Assembly (NCBI RefSeq): GCF_003056055.1
Contig: NZ_PYFP01000006.1
Coordinates: 1-64,000, forward strand
Direction: 5' to 3'
Source: Glaciimonas sp. PCH181
GTDB taxonomy: Bacteria; Pseudomonadota; Gammaproteobacteria; Burkholderiales; Burkholderiaceae_D
DNA length: 64,000 bases
In this document: positions 31,200 to 41,149 of the stretch, piece after piece
Position numbering within the stretch: position 1 is the first letter of the stretch
Layout: each line of letters opens with the position of its first letter
Program-made: the position numbers and the translations under genes
The notes under the pieces: generated by a model
Told to the model about the DNA's origin: nothing
What the model saw: the letters and a program-made list of their open reading frames with translations, nothing else
Databases searched by the model: none

Positions 31200-31592
31200 T
31201 CAGGTTGCTGCGGGGGAAGATGCTTTACTCGTCGTGGTGCTGGCGGGCGTTGTTGTGGTGGTCGCGGCGCTGCCCGATGAACTGGATGCGCTCGACTCGC
31301 TATTTGACGACGCAGCGCCAGCTGCAGGTGCTGCTGCAACTGCGCCCTCAGTGCTGGTCGATGATGCACCATCCGTCGCGCCTTTTGCTGCAGGCCCACC
31401 GGTAGCTGCACCACCACGAAAATCGGTGACATACCAGCCAGTGCCTTTTAGCTGAAATCCGGCAGCGGTGACTTGCTTTTTAAAGGTCTCTTTTTGGCAT
31501 GTTGGGCATACGGTCAACTGCGCGTCCGACATCTTTTGCAATACATCTTTCGCAAAACCGCAAGCGTCGCAACGGTAGGCATAAATTGGCAT
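31200..31592 (-). CDS. FmdB-family zinc-ribbon protein
   Basis: A 130-residue protein. The first 45 residues form a zinc ribbon (MPIYAYRCDACGFAKDVLQKM with CxxC, then CPTCQKETF). The last 75 residues are a low-complexity tail of Ala, Ser, Thr and Gly. The ribbon resembles FmdB, named from formamidase regulation but with no settled role. I chose the start MPIYAYRC at 31592, the family N-terminus, over the frame start at 31607. Confidence 0.88.
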   Translation of the reverse strand: MPIYAYRCDACGFAKDVLQKMSDAQLTVCPTCQKETFKKQVTAAGFQLKGTGWYVTDFRGGAATGGPAAKGATDGASSTSTEGAVAAAPAAGAASSNSESSASSSSGSAATTTTTPASTTTSKASSPAAT

Positions 31593-31730
31593 GGTAAAAC
31601 TCCGCAAAAAGCGTATAAAACCCTGAATTATAAAGGTTTTTACGGAACTTTCACCGCAGCGATTCGGCTGCCCGAGCTGCGGGCAGCGTTTCTCAGATGA
31701 ATACCCCTGCTCGGCAATCAGATACAGCGC

Positions 31731-32813
31731 TCAACGCGCCCGAATTTCAGTCCATAAACGGTTCAGGGCGCGACGTTGTTTGCCGTTCAGATCTTTCAGC
31801 ATTTCCAGTTTGGCAACGGTCTCTTTGGCCGGGAAAATCGCCGTATTTTTAGCAATCTCAGGCTTGGTGTACTGCGCGGCTGCGGCATTAGGACTGCCAG
31901 TGCCGGTCAGATTTGTCAGTTCAGCCGCATTTTTGCCATCCAACATAAAATTCATAAACTTCAGCGCCAAATCCGGGCGAGGCGCATCCTTGTGAATCAC
32001 CATGCTATCGAGCGCCAACACAGCGCCTTCTTTTGGCAACGCAGCGCGAATATGGAATTTACGCGCTGCTTTTTGCGCATCCACATCGGCCTGGAAAATA
32101 TCGCTGGAATAGCCATGCACCACCCAAATATTGCCAACCGTCAATTCCTTGATATAGCTTGTGCCATTGAACGCTGCCCAATAAGGCTTGGCGCGCAAAA
32201 TCACATTCTGGGCCTCTTCCCAATGCTTCTCGTCAGTATCATTAGCAGAATAACCACGATATTTCATCGCGGCGGCAAACAACTCATTCGCCGAATCCAA
32301 TACTGTAACGCGCCCTTTGATCTTCGCCAGAATTGCCGGATCAAAAATAGTCGCCCAGCTATCCACCGGAATACCCAGTTCTTTCACTTTTTGATCGTTA
32401 TAACCCAGCAACGTGATGGTGTAAGCATACGGCACCGAATATTGATTTCCCTTATCGAAATCGGTATTCATATACGCTGGATTCACGTTCTTCAAATTCG
32501 GCAATTGAGCCTTATCCAGCGGCTTCAATGCCTTTTGCTTAATCAGTGCATCCAACGCATTACCGGTCGGCACGATGATGTCATAACCTTTTGCGCCAGC
32601 CGCCAGTTTCGCCAGCATTTCTTCATTGTCGCCGTAGTACGTCTGGACCACTTTGCATTTGCAAAATGTCTCAAAACGCTGCACCGTTTCGGGTGCAATA
32701 TAGTTATTCCAGTTGTACAAATGCAATTCATCGGCAGCCTGCGCCGAAATTGCAGCAGTCGCACAAACAATCCCGGCAACTAGCAATGCAGCGGTGGAAA
32801 ACATTTTTTTCAT
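31731..32813 (-). CDS. potF: Polyamine ABC transporter, periplasmic binding protein
   Basis: A 360-residue solute-binding protein for putrescine or spermidine. Signal peptide about 1-26 (LLVAGIVCATAAISAQA). It contains ELHLYNWNNYIAPETVQRFE, YDIIVPTGNALD, GNIWVVHGYSSDIFQ and LDSMVIHKDAPRPDLALKFMNFML, the PotD/PotF pattern. It is last in a four-gene set potG-potH-potI-potF with all parts of one importer. The choice of putrescine over spermidine rests on gene order only. Confidence 0.93.
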   Translation of the reverse strand: MKKMFSTAALLVAGIVCATAAISAQAADELHLYNWNNYIAPETVQRFETFCKCKVVQTYYGDNEEMLAKLAAGAKGYDIIVPTGNALDALIKQKALKPLDKAQLPNLKNVNPAYMNTDFDKGNQYSVPYAYTITLLGYNDQKVKELGIPVDSWATIFDPAILAKIKGRVTVLDSANELFAAAMKYRGYSANDTDEKHWEEAQNVILRAKPYWAAFNGTSYIKELTVGNIWVVHGYSSDIFQADVDAQKAARKFHIRAALPKEGAVLALDSMVIHKDAPRPDLALKFMNFMLDGKNAAELTNLTGTGSPNAAAAQYTKPEIAKNTAIFPAKETVAKLEMLKDLNGKQRRALNRLWTEIRAR

Positions 32814-32888
32814 GGCAATCCTTAAGGATAAAGGGTGGCAAACAATAAGAGCGAACGATGCAAATGCTTCACGCGCTAATCCAGAAAA

Positions 32889-33689
32889 TTAAGAGGAGCG
32901 CAGCGCATTAGGCGCTAATTTGGAAGCGACAATAATCAGAAATAATGTCAGCGCCATCAACAACGTCGACACCGCATTCACCTCTGGTGTGACCGCGATT
33001 TTGATCATTGAGTAAATTTGCAGCGGCAAGGTCGAAGCATTCGCCCCGGCGGTAAAAAAGGTGATCACAAAATCATCGATAGATAGCGTAAATGCCATCA
33101 GCGCCCCGGCTAGCACGCCCGGCATAATCAACGGCAGCGTCACCAGACGAAAAGCCTGCATCGGCGTCGCACCACAATCGCGGGCGGCCTCGGTCAGGCT
33201 TTCATCCATCCCAGATAAGCGCGAACGCACCACAATCGCCACAAAACCGATGCAAAACGCGATATGTGCCAGCGTAATCGATACTAATCCCAACGTAATA
33301 TTCAGCATCACAAAGAAAATCAGCAGCGACACGCCAATCAAAATCTCGGGAATCGCAATCGGCGTCAACACCAGCAACGGCAGCAGTTTTAGTTTGTAGC
33401 GATGCATCGCAAACCCCGCCATTGTGCCAAGGACCGTGGACACCGCGCTCGCGATCAAGGCAATCATCAAAGAATTGCCCGCGGCGCCTAACATCTCATC
33501 GTTATGAAACAGTTTGCGATACCAGTCGAACGTAAAACCGACCCACTCCGCATTCAATTGCGAATCGTTGAAGGAATACACCATCACAATAATCAGCGGC
33601 ACGTACAAAAAGGCGTAGACCGCCACGGCGACTACCCATAGCGCGTAGGTACGTTTATTGACCGCCTTTAGTCGTTCTAGATTGATCAT
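32889..33689 (-). CDS. potI: Polyamine ABC transporter permease PotI/PotC
   Basis: A 266-residue inner-membrane permease with about six helices. The EAA loop that meets the ATPase reads LTEAARDCGATPMQAFRLVTLPLIMPGVLAGAL, and the helix IDDFVITFFTAG follows, as in PotC/PotI. It pairs with the upstream PotH permease to form the channel. Confidence 0.93.
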   Translation of the reverse strand: MINLERLKAVNKRTYALWVVAVAVYAFLYVPLIIVMVYSFNDSQLNAEWVGFTFDWYRKLFHNDEMLGAAGNSLMIALIASAVSTVLGTMAGFAMHRYKLKLLPLLVLTPIAIPEILIGVSLLIFFVMLNITLGLVSITLAHIAFCIGFVAIVVRSRLSGMDESLTEAARDCGATPMQAFRLVTLPLIMPGVLAGALMAFTLSIDDFVITFFTAGANASTLPLQIYSMIKIAVTPEVNAVSTLLMALTLFLIIVASKLAPNALRSS

Positions 33690-33718
33690 TTTGCGTTTGC
33701 TCTATTTACCGATACTGA

Positions 33719-34639
33719 TCACTGTTGCCGCCTTGGCCTGGACACCAGCACGGCCAGGCCCGCCACGCCCAATGCCGCGACTGTCAACACAATTGACAAC
33801 ACGCTACCAAATGGCCAGTCGCGGGTTTCCAAAAATTGCTGCTTGATGACGTTACCGATCATTACGCCGCCGGTCCCGCCAAGAATGTCGGACACCGCAA
33901 ATATCCCCAGCGCCGGAATGAACACCAGCGCCGCGCCAGCATAAACGCCGGGTAAGGACAGCGGAAAAGTGATGCGCCAGAAACGCTGCCATGCCGATGC
34001 GCCCAAATCTTGCGCCGCATCCAGCAACGCTGCATCATGCTTTTCAAGGTTTGCATAAAGCGGCAACACCATAAACGGCAAATGAACATAAACCAGGCCA
34101 ACAATCACGGAAAATGCCGTAAATAACAACGTCACCGGCTGTACGCCGAACACACCCAGCACCGCATTTAGCGCACGCGTCAGGCCGGATTGCGGCCCCA
34201 GAATAATCATCCAGGCATATACGCGAATCAGAAAATTGCTCCAGAACGGCAAAATCACCAGCAATATCAGCAAATCACGATGTTTTTTTGGACTCCGTGC
34301 GATGAGCACTGCCAACGGGTACGCCATGATCAAACAGAAAAAAGTCGTGATCGACGCGTACATCAGCGACTTCAAAAAAATCGCGGTGTATATAAAATCG
34401 GACGCAAAACGGGTGTAGTTCTCAAAGGTCAGGTTAAGCTTGCCGACCTCATCGAAAATAGGCGCAAGACCACCGTAATCGCCAGCATAGCGAAACGATG
34501 CAAACACCATAATCAAACTTGGAATCGCGAAAAAAACCAGCAAGTAGACCAGCGGCGGCCCACTAATCAACCAGCGCGCCAACCTGCTGCGCGAAGATGC
34601 CGAGGAAGCCGAAGCTGCCGAATGTGCCGCCTTATTCAT
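33719..34639 (-). CDS. potH: Polyamine ABC transporter permease PotH/PotB
   Basis: A 306-residue permease with about six helices. The EAA loop is ALLDAAQDLGASAWQRFWRITFPLSLPGVYAGAAL. I start it at MNKAAHSAAS (34639), which overlaps the end of potG by 8 bases; an upstream start at 34696 would overlap far more. A Ser/Ala/Arg-rich N-terminal stretch precedes the first helix. A 29-bp gap leads to potI. Confidence 0.92.
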   Translation of the reverse strand: MNKAAHSAASASSASSRSRLARWLISGPPLVYLLVFFAIPSLIMVFASFRYAGDYGGLAPIFDEVGKLNLTFENYTRFASDFIYTAIFLKSLMYASITTFFCLIMAYPLAVLIARSPKKHRDLLILLVILPFWSNFLIRVYAWMIILGPQSGLTRALNAVLGVFGVQPVTLLFTAFSVIVGLVYVHLPFMVLPLYANLEKHDAALLDAAQDLGASAWQRFWRITFPLSLPGVYAGAALVFIPALGIFAVSDILGGTGGVMIGNVIKQQFLETRDWPFGSVLSIVLTVAALGVAGLAVLVSRPRRQQ

Positions 34640-35714
34640 ACAGAAAGTGTCCTGCGTCAAAGCCCCACGCCACATCAACTGTGTCGCCGACTTCAAAAAA
34701 CTTGGCGCGACCAGCAGCTGAATTTGCCAGTAATGCCTCTATTTTGGCGCCGCCTTCGGTTTGAACGATATAAACGGTGACGTCGCCTGAATAGAGGAAT
34801 TCTTTGACGTAACCTTTGAAATGATTCTGTGCGCTGTTCGGTGTTAACGCGGCGCTAATCTGAATTCTTTCCGGCCGTAACGCCAGCGTACCCTTACGTC
34901 CAACTTGCGCATCTGACGGCAGCGCTGCCGTCACCGGCCCCAAACCCGCCACAGTAAGTTGCATCGTTGCGCCATCGACGCTTTCAATAGCGCCGTCAAG
35001 CAAATTACACGTACCAATAAAATCAGCGACAAAACGTGTTTTGGGATAACTGTAGATGCGCGATGGCTCATCCAATTGCTCGACTTGCCCACGATTCAAG
35101 ACCGCAATCCGATGCGACAATGCCAGCGCTTCATTTTGATCGTGGGTAACGTAGACAAACGTAATTCCCACTTCTTTTTGCAGATTGATCAGCTCAATTT
35201 GCATTTGCTCGCGCAATTTGGCATCCATCGCCGATAGCGGCTCGTCCAGCAACAATAGTTTGGGTCGTGACACTAACGCACGCGCCACCGCCACCCGTTG
35301 ACGCTGCCCGCCTGATAACTCATGCGGGTAACGTCCGCCAAAACCGGCTAAACGCACGTCTTCCAGCGCCTCTACAACTTTTACTTTAATTTCTTCAGGG
35401 GATATTTTCGCCATCTTGAGCGGGAAAGCGATATTCGCACTCACCGTCATATGCGGGAACAACGCGTAATTCTGAAATACGGTGCAAACAGGACGACGCT
35501 CGGGAGGAATGCCGACCAAATCCACGCCATCCAGCATTATTTGCCCGGCGTTCGGCAAATCAAAGCCCGCAATCATGCGTAACAACGTCGTTTTGCCACA
35601 GCCGGATGGGCCTAGCAAAGTAAAGAACTCGCCCGCCTCAATTGACAAACTAATATTATCAACAGCAGTAAAATCACCGAAACGGCGACTAACGTTACGA
35701 ATTTCGAGCAAAGC
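34632..35714 (-). CDS. potG: Polyamine ABC transporter ATPase
   Basis: A 360-residue ATPase that powers polyamine uptake. It starts at MALLEIRNVSRRFGDFTAVD (35714). Walker A is GPSGCGKTT, the signature LSGGQRQRVAVARAL, Walker B LLLLDEPLSAMD and the switch His is in FVYVTHDQ. The C-terminal TOBE domain (TLALRPERIQISA, YLYSGD-like FLYSGDVTVYIV) is as in PotA/PotG. First gene of the transporter set. Confidence 0.94.
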   Translation of the reverse strand, partial: ALLEIRNVSRRFGDFTAVDNISLSIEAGEFFTLLGPSGCGKTTLLRMIAGFDLPNAGQIMLDGVDLVGIPPERRPVCTVFQNYALFPHMTVSANIAFPLKMAKISPEEIKVKVVEALEDVRLAGFGGRYPHELSGGQRQRVAVARALVSRPKLLLLDEPLSAMDAKLREQMQIELINLQKEVGITFVYVTHDQNEALALSHRIAVLNRGQVEQLDEPSRIYSYPKTRFVADFIGTCNLLDGAIESVDGATMQLTVAGLGPVTAALPSDAQVGRKGTLALRPERIQISAALTPNSAQNHFKGYVKEFLYSGDVTVYIVQTEGGAKIEALLANSAAGRAKFFEVGDTVDVAWGFDAGHFLYE

Positions 35715-35849
35715 CATGTCTTTTTGACCCGGAAAGCAAAGCGCCGATTGTAGCAAAAATGGACTTATTTACAGTACGGTTTTAATGGTCTGCGATGACT
35801 TTTTTGTTGCAATCTTGCATCTCACCATCTTAGTGCGCGCTCGGCACCA

Positions 35850-36482
35850 TCAAAGGCGTCGACGCCAGACTTGCCAGCTTTCCCGATCTAAAAAGGCGGG
35901 GATAGAATCAGTCACGGGATGATCTTCAAGCAATTCAAAATACGGCAGCAATAACTGTTCCTGCGCGGTCCGATCAATGCCGAAAGGCGGCCCTTTGGGG
36001 TTCGCATCAAAAAAGAAAAATCCGGCCAATATCGCACCGGGCGGCAACAATTCGGCCCAGCGCTGAACCACAGCAGGACGCATTGCTGGCGGTAACGCGC
36101 ACAAAAACGCTCTTTCGTAGATCATCCCGAGCGGTCTGGCAGGAACAAAGGTGAAAAAATCCGCCTGCACAACATGCGACCCCAAAGGTCCTAAGACAGC
36201 CTGCGCCGCGCTAACAGCCTCCGGCGAGAAATCAATCGCAGTCACATCCCAACCCGCATTGTCCAAATAAGCAACTTCATATCCCACCCCGCAGCCGGGA
36301 ATCAACGTCACGGTTGGCGCGGTGCGTTGGACGTAATCCTGCAAAGCCAGCGGCACGCCACCTTTATCCCACGGAGTGAAGTCTTGTGCAAAGCGTTCGC
36401 TCCAAAACTCTGGCAAGGATGGGTCACGCGTCGTAAACGACGGGATCGCTGCTGGCGGAGATGCCGGGATTGGGTTAGTCAT
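35850..36482 (-). CDS. TPMT-family SAM-dependent methyltransferase
   Basis: A 210-residue methyltransferase of the thiopurine S-methyltransferase class. The pre-motif segment WSERFAQDFTPWDKGGVPLAL is typical, followed by the SAM site TLIPGCGVGYEVAYLDNAGWDVTAIDFSPEAV and YERAFLCALPPAMR. The natural substrate of bacterial members is often unknown; some act on selenium, tellurium or thiol compounds. It is 35 bp downstream of ubiB and may be in its operon, though no quinone role is implied. Confidence 0.9.
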   Translation of the reverse strand: MTNPIPASPPAAIPSFTTRDPSLPEFWSERFAQDFTPWDKGGVPLALQDYVQRTAPTVTLIPGCGVGYEVAYLDNAGWDVTAIDFSPEAVSAAQAVLGPLGSHVVQADFFTFVPARPLGMIYERAFLCALPPAMRPAVVQRWAELLPPGAILAGFFFFDANPKGPPFGIDRTAQEQLLLPYFELLEDHPVTDSIPAFLDRESWQVWRRRL

Positions 36483-36517
36483 GGTGAGTTAATGTCCTAA
36501 ACAGGAATTAATGATGT

Positions 36518-38098
36518 TTAACCGGGGAATAACAAATAACCCCAACGCTGAAAAATTAACGTGAGCAATATACCGCCCGTCAATCCGCCACCAAAATACA
36601 CAACTACGCCAAGCAGATGATTCGTCCTTTTTTGCTCGGCAATCACCTGCAACATGAGATCGCTTTGTTGATTCTGCGGTGCATCGACAACTTGCGACAG
36701 CACTTGGTGTATTAGCCGCGGCAGTTGCGGCAGCAATTTACTGTAGCGCGGAGCCTCAATTTTCAGATGCTGAATCAGGCCGCGCCAGCCGATCTGTTCG
36801 CTCATCCAGCGTTCCAGATAAGGCTTGGCGGTTTTCCATAAATCCAGTTCGGGATCCAGCTGACGACCCAGACCTTCAACATTCAGCAAGGTCTTTTGCA
36901 ATAGAACCAATTGCGGCTGCACTTCTATATTGAAACGGCGCGAAGTCTGAAACAGTCTCAGCAATACCTGTCCAAAAGAAATATCCTTTAAAGGACGATC
37001 AAAAATCGGCTCACAACAAGCGCGCACCGCAGACTCAAGTTCATCTACACGCGTTTCTTTCGGTGCCCAGCCAGACTCAATATGCGCTTCTGCAACGCGT
37101 TTGTAATCGCGTTGAAAAAACGCCAGGAAATTTTGCGACAGATAGTCTTTGTCAAAGTCATTCAGTGTGCCAACGATTCCGAAATCTAATGCGATATAGC
37201 GACCAAACGTCGCTGGGGCAACCGATACAAGAATGTTACCCGGATGCATATCCGCGTGAAAAAAACCATCCCTGAATACTTGTGTAAAGAAAATTTCAAC
37301 GCCATCGCTAGACAACTTTTTCATATCGACGCCAGCGGCACGCAAGCGCTCAATCTGAGAAATTGGAATGCCATGCATCCGCTCCATCACAATCACCGAT
37401 GACGAGCAATAGTCCCAAATCATTTCCGGTACCATCAGCAATTCAGAATCGGCAAAATTACGTCGTAATTGACTGCCGTTTGCTGCCTCGCGCATCAAAT
37501 CAAGTTCGTCGTGCAGGTATTTATCAAACTCGCCAACGACTTCCCGCGCCTTCAACCGCTTGCCATCAGCCCATAATTTCTCGATCAATTCAGCCGCTAA
37601 ATGCATCAACGCGACATCTTCGTCGATAGATTTTTTCATGCCGGGACGAAGTACCTTTACCGCAACTTCCCGACCATCCTTCAGCGTTGCAAAATGGACT
37701 TGCGCTATCGACGCCGACGCTACAGGCTCGCGCTCAAAGCTCGCAAAGAGTTCATCCGGATGCGCTTTCAGCGATCTTTGAATTTGCGCAATCGCCAGAT
37801 CGGAGCTAAACGGCGGAACGCGATCCTGCAAGCTCGCCAACTCATCGACCATATCGCCCGGCAGCAGATCGCGTCGGGTCGATAACACCTGACCAAATTT
37901 CACAAAAATCGGGCCTAGCTCTTCTAATGCTTTACGTAAACGTTCACCGCGTGGTGCCGACAAATCGCGCCAAAACAACAGCGTATTGATCACCTTTGAG
38001 ATACGCGGCGTATCGAAGCCGGAGATCGCAATATCATCTAAACCGTAACGCACCGCAACGCGCACGATTTTTAGAATCCGTAAGAATTTCAAAAGCAT
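36518..38098 (-). CDS. ubiB: Ubiquinone synthesis accessory kinase-like protein UbiB
   Basis: A 526-residue member of the atypical ABC1/ADCK/UbiB kinase family, with weak ATPase activity needed for ubiquinone synthesis. The KxGQ motif is in [21 protein letters not shown]; the nucleotide Lys is in [10 protein letters not shown]; the catalytic loop is [13 protein letters not shown] and the metal Asp in [10 protein letters not shown]. Two C-terminal helices ([19 protein letters not shown]) anchor it. Neighbours ubiJ and ubiE are in the same pathway. Confidence 0.96.
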   Translation of the reverse strand: MLLKFLRILKIVRVAVRYGLDDIAISGFDTPRISKVINTLLFWRDLSAPRGERLRKALEELGPIFVKFGQVLSTRRDLLPGDMVDELASLQDRVPPFSSDLAIAQIQRSLKAHPDELFASFEREPVASASIAQVHFATLKDGREVAVKVLRPGMKKSIDEDVALMHLAAELIEKLWADGKRLKAREVVGEFDKYLHDELDLMREAANGSQLRRNFADSELLMVPEMIWDYCSSSVIVMERMHGIPISQIERLRAAGVDMKKLSSDGVEIFFTQVFRDGFFHADMHPGNILVSVAPATFGRYIALDFGIVGTLNDFDKDYLSQNFLAFFQRDYKRVAEAHIESGWAPKETRVDELESAVRACCEPIFDRPLKDISFGQVLLRLFQTSRRFNIEVQPQLVLLQKTLLNVEGLGRQLDPELDLWKTAKPYLERWMSEQIGWRGLIQHLKIEAPRYSKLLPQLPRLIHQVLSQVVDAPQNQQSDLMLQVIAEQKRTNHLLGVVVYFGGGLTGGILLTLIFQRWGYLLFPG

Positions 38099-38251
38099 TG
38101 GTAATCAACTTTCAACTTAGGGTGTTGCATTAAACCTCTTTCGACACCTGCTGCGCAGTACGCGCAATGATTATTCGCGTAGATTCATGTTGCGGCAATT
38201 TGTACTCCCGCGCCATGTACCCGACCAGAAACGGGTAACTTAGCGCTACGA

Positions 38252-38857
38252 CTACGGCTTCAAAAGAGATTTTTGAGTGCGCTCGATTCGTTCGATACGC
38301 TTGATCAGACGCTCCAGATCATCGCGCAAGGTCGTCACCGCCTGCGTAAAATCGGAAACGGCATGCGGGCGTACTAACAATGGTTTTTCTTCTAGAAAAT
38401 ATTCGGCCAGATTTTCAGCCAATTTTTTGTGCGTATTCTGAAACGCCGACGCAGTCGTCTTGACGCCGTCAACCAGCCGAACTGCGGCAATATCACCGAC
38501 TAATTTGCTTAGATCATGTTCCGCATCCCAGCGCAAACCGCGGCCAACTTGCGAAATCGCGTTCGCCAGATCAGCGTCGCCCTCAATATTCACGTAAGAA
38601 AATGCACGGTCCGGGTTTTGCGCCATCAACGGCAGATCGGATAACTTCAATCGAATTGTGACATTTGGCGCACTATCGGCTGGCGGTGCCTGCAACAAGC
38701 CGTCAATAGTGATTTGCCATTTGAAGACCAACACACCGCCATCGATACAAGCAGTTTTGCCAGCGTGTGCGGCCAGTTTGCGCAGCGCCCACGGCTCTTG
38801 GGCCAGTAGATGATTGACGGCTGCAGTGATAGGCGTGAAATGTAATGGAAGAATCAT
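38252..38857 (-). CDS. ubiJ: Ubiquinone synthesis accessory factor UbiJ
   Basis: About 201 residues. An SCP2-type lipid-binding domain is N-terminal (ITAAVNHLLAQEPWALRKLAAHAGKTACIDGG, NVTIRLKLSDLPLMA, VNIEGDADLANAIS) and a coiled coil ends it (LRDDLERLIKRIERIERTQK). UbiJ with UbiK gathers the Ubi complex and its lipid intermediates. ATG 38857 is chosen; GTG 38872 is possible. Neither has a visible ribosome binding site, and a terminator T run ends about 20 bases upstream. Confidence 0.9.
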   Translation of the reverse strand: MILPLHFTPITAAVNHLLAQEPWALRKLAAHAGKTACIDGGVLVFKWQITIDGLLQAPPADSAPNVTIRLKLSDLPLMAQNPDRAFSYVNIEGDADLANAISQVGRGLRWDAEHDLSKLVGDIAAVRLVDGVKTTASAFQNTHKKLAENLAEYFLEEKPLLVRPHAVSDFTQAVTTLRDDLERLIKRIERIERTQKSLLKP

Positions 38858-38875
38858 AGGTCCATGGGTCACAAA

Positions 38876-38905
38876 ACAAAACCGCCCGTAACAATTACGG
38901 GCGGT
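38876..38905 (-). terminator. Terminator between the Tim44-like gene and ubiJ
   Basis: ACCGCCCGTAA pairs with TTACGGGCGGT over loop CAA; the minus strand continues TTTTGTTTT straight into the ubiJ start region. Confidence 0.85.
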
Positions 38906-39120
38906 CCAAGTTTATCAGAAGCAGTTTAAAAGGCACGGCGCATCTCTCGGCAGATAGCAGCCAGCGCTCAGTACTTAATCAAAAGATAATTAATACAACT
39001 ACCTGCCTTTAACGAATACCGCATCGTTCGTTCGCATCAGAATTTTTCCCGACTTGCCATGACAGTACAACGATATGACGGTCTTGCGGTGTTTTGCGGA
39101 AAACTCTAGGAAAATTCTAG

Positions 39121-40059
39121 TTAATTTACCTGCTGAATCCCGGCCAAAATCCAACCGCCAGGTCCAGAAACCGGCTTTGACAGATTCCATACCTCAGTAA
39201 ATGGCTCAGCCGAGGCTTCCGGTACTTCCTTGATCAGACCGCTGAATTTCACGCTGGCAAGATGATCGCTGCCAATCGTCTCGATACCCATCAATTCGCC
39301 TTCAAGTTGGACCACGTCGGTATTGCTGCCAGACGCGCCCCGCTCTTGCAATTGCATTCTTAATTCGGCGTACATTTCAGGAGTAGTGAACTCTCTGATG
39401 TCGTTGATATCCGCTTTATCCCACGCCGCTTGCAGTCGAATGAAATAGGTTTTGGCATTACGCACAAACCCCGGTACATCGAAATCCGCAGGAATTCCCC
39501 ACGGCGCAACATTTTGAGCGGTAGCAGGCTGAAACTCACTCTGAAACGCGGCTGGGCGCGCTGAGTCGAGACGAGAACCGATCTCGGGCGTAAATCCCGC
39601 GTTGTTGCTAGCGCTGACATCGTTGACCGCGCTGCCCGAATAAGCGCTCGGGTAAGCGGCGGCGGGTGCTGCCCCGCTACTCCTGCGCATAATCATGCGC
39701 ACCACGAAAATCACAACGAAGGCCAATAACGCAATCATCAAAAAGGAACCAGCAGCCCCGCCGAGACCGAAATGCGACATCAATGCGCCCAGACCTAAAC
39801 CTAATAAAGCGCCGCCGAGGATGCCTTTCCAGGGACTCGCCGGTTTAGGTGGAATTCCTGGTGTCGCTGCGGGTGTAGCCGGACGCGCCTGATTAGCGTT
39901 CGGGCTTTGCTGGATCGGACGGCTAGGCATCGAACGTGAAATACCGGACGACTGTTTACCGAAAGAACCGCCACCGCCCAAACGTCGCGCTTCCGCGCTG
40001 GACAGCGTCAGCGACAAAGCGCTTACGATCAACATCAGTACGACAAATATTTTTTTCAT
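39121..40059 (-). CDS. Tim44-like domain protein
   Basis: A 312-residue exported or membrane protein. A signal peptide (about 1-24, LIVSALSLTLSSAEA) precedes a Gly/Ser/Pro-rich region, then hydrophobic helices (GILGGALLGLGLGALMSHF and FLMIALLAFVVIFVVRMIM). The C-terminal half (FVRNAKTYFIRLQAAWDKADINDIREFTTPEMYAELRM to the end) is a Tim44-like domain. Bacterial members sit next to ubiE/ubiJ in Burkholderiales, but their role is unknown. 18 bp after ubiE, so co-transcribed. Confidence 0.9.
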   Translation of the reverse strand: MKKIFVVLMLIVSALSLTLSSAEARRLGGGGSFGKQSSGISRSMPSRPIQQSPNANQARPATPAATPGIPPKPASPWKGILGGALLGLGLGALMSHFGLGGAAGSFLMIALLAFVVIFVVRMIMRRSSGAAPAAAYPSAYSGSAVNDVSASNNAGFTPEIGSRLDSARPAAFQSEFQPATAQNVAPWGIPADFDVPGFVRNAKTYFIRLQAAWDKADINDIREFTTPEMYAELRMQLQERGASGSNTDVVQLEGELMGIETIGSDHLASVKFSGLIKEVPEASAEPFTEVWNLSKPVSGPGGWILAGIQQVN

Positions 40060-40077
40060 ACCGCCTCCAGGCAGGCC

Positions 40078-40812
40078 TTACAGTTTGATACCGGTGTGCA
40101 ACGCGGCCACACCAGCGGTTAAATTAAAGTACTGCACGCGAGCAAGCCCGGCGTCCTGCATCATCTGTTTCAGCGTTTCCTGATCAGGATGCATCCGAAT
40201 CGATTCCGCCAGATAACGGTAGCTTTCAGCATCGTTGGCAATTTTTTTGCCCAACCAAGGCAATACCGAAAACGAATACACGTCATATGGCTTTTTTAGT
40301 TGCTCGCAAACCTTGGAAAATTCCAGCACCAGCAGTTTTCCGCCCGGCTTCAATACACGACGCATTTCTGACAGCGCCACGTCCTTGTGGGTCATATTGC
40401 GCAAACCGAAAGCCACCGATACCCGATCAAAATAATTATCGGGAAACGGTAATTTTTCTGCGTCGCATAGCAACGTGGGGGTGGATAAGCCAGTATTCAA
40501 GACACGATCGCGCCCGACCCGCAACATAGACTCATTGATATCAGTCAACCAGACTTCACCAGTCGGCCCGGCGCGCTTGGCAAAGGCCTTCGCCAAATCA
40601 CCAGTGCCCCCGGCAATATCGAGCACTTTAAAACCCGGCCGTATCGCAGCCTGTGCAATCGTGAAAGCTTTCCAGAGGCGGTGCATGCCAGCCGACATCA
40701 GATCATTCATCACGTCGTATTTAGCCGCGACCGAATGAAAAACCTCAGCGACTTTATGGACTTTGTCTTCTTCTGAGACCGTTTTGTAACCGAAATGGGT
40801 AGTGTTGGTCAT
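40078..40812 (-). CDS. ubiE: Ubiquinone/menaquinone C-methyltransferase
   Basis: A 244-residue SAM methyltransferase adding the C-methyl group in ubiquinone synthesis. It starts [21 protein letters not shown] (40812). Marks: [25 protein letters not shown], the SAM site [61 protein letters not shown], and [14 protein letters not shown]. It begins the ubiE-Tim44 unit. Confidence 0.97.
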   Translation of the reverse strand: MTNTTHFGYKTVSEEDKVHKVAEVFHSVAAKYDVMNDLMSAGMHRLWKAFTIAQAAIRPGFKVLDIAGGTGDLAKAFAKRAGPTGEVWLTDINESMLRVGRDRVLNTGLSTPTLLCDAEKLPFPDNYFDRVSVAFGLRNMTHKDVALSEMRRVLKPGGKLLVLEFSKVCEQLKKPYDVYSFSVLPWLGKKIANDAESYRYLAESIRMHPDQETLKQMMQDAGLARVQYFNLTAGVAALHTGIKL

Positions 40813-41020
40813 GTTGGCAACCTTGTTAGAGCAGATAGGCATTATACAAGCCTGACCATCGATCCGGTTTTGAAGATGGTTGCCATTTTGCATTTATGGA
40901 GCGTTATTAAATAAACCGTCAAGCGCCATAAGCGCCCTTGAATATTGCAACGCATGATTAACGACGGCCAATCCTCCATGCAGAAGCGTCCGATTTGCCT
41001 ATTTCATACGGAGTAACCAC

Positions 41021-41149
41021 ATGTTTCCGCAAGTTCGTCTAAAACGAATTCAAAGTACGCTAAGCTTGTCTGCTCTTGTTAAGACAACCATGCCGATGTC
41101 ACTCCGAAATTTATTGGAAGCTGAAGTAATACTTGTTTGGGATCGATGA
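41021..41149 (+). CDS. Leader ORF (42 aa) joined to the MFS efflux gene
   Basis: ATG at 41021 is preceded by GGAG (41010-41013), 7 bases away, an excellent ribosome binding site. The frame encodes 42 residues, starting MFPQVRLKRIQSTLSLSALV and ending AEVILVWDR, to TGA at 41147-41149. That stop overlaps the transporter's start codons (ATGATG, 41146-41151). The efflux gene lacks a good ribosome binding site of its own, so it is probably translated by coupling from this frame. No family is recognised; the peptide is basic with short hydrophobic stretches. It may be a regulatory leader and not a functional protein. Confidence 0.55.
   Translation: MFPQVRLKRIQSTLSLSALVKTTMPMSLRNLLEAEVILVWDR

Noticed and set aside
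31776-32783. 335-codon plus-strand frame opposite potF
   Set aside because: It lies exactly over potF, which is a clear binding protein; the opposite frame shows no domain or start signal.
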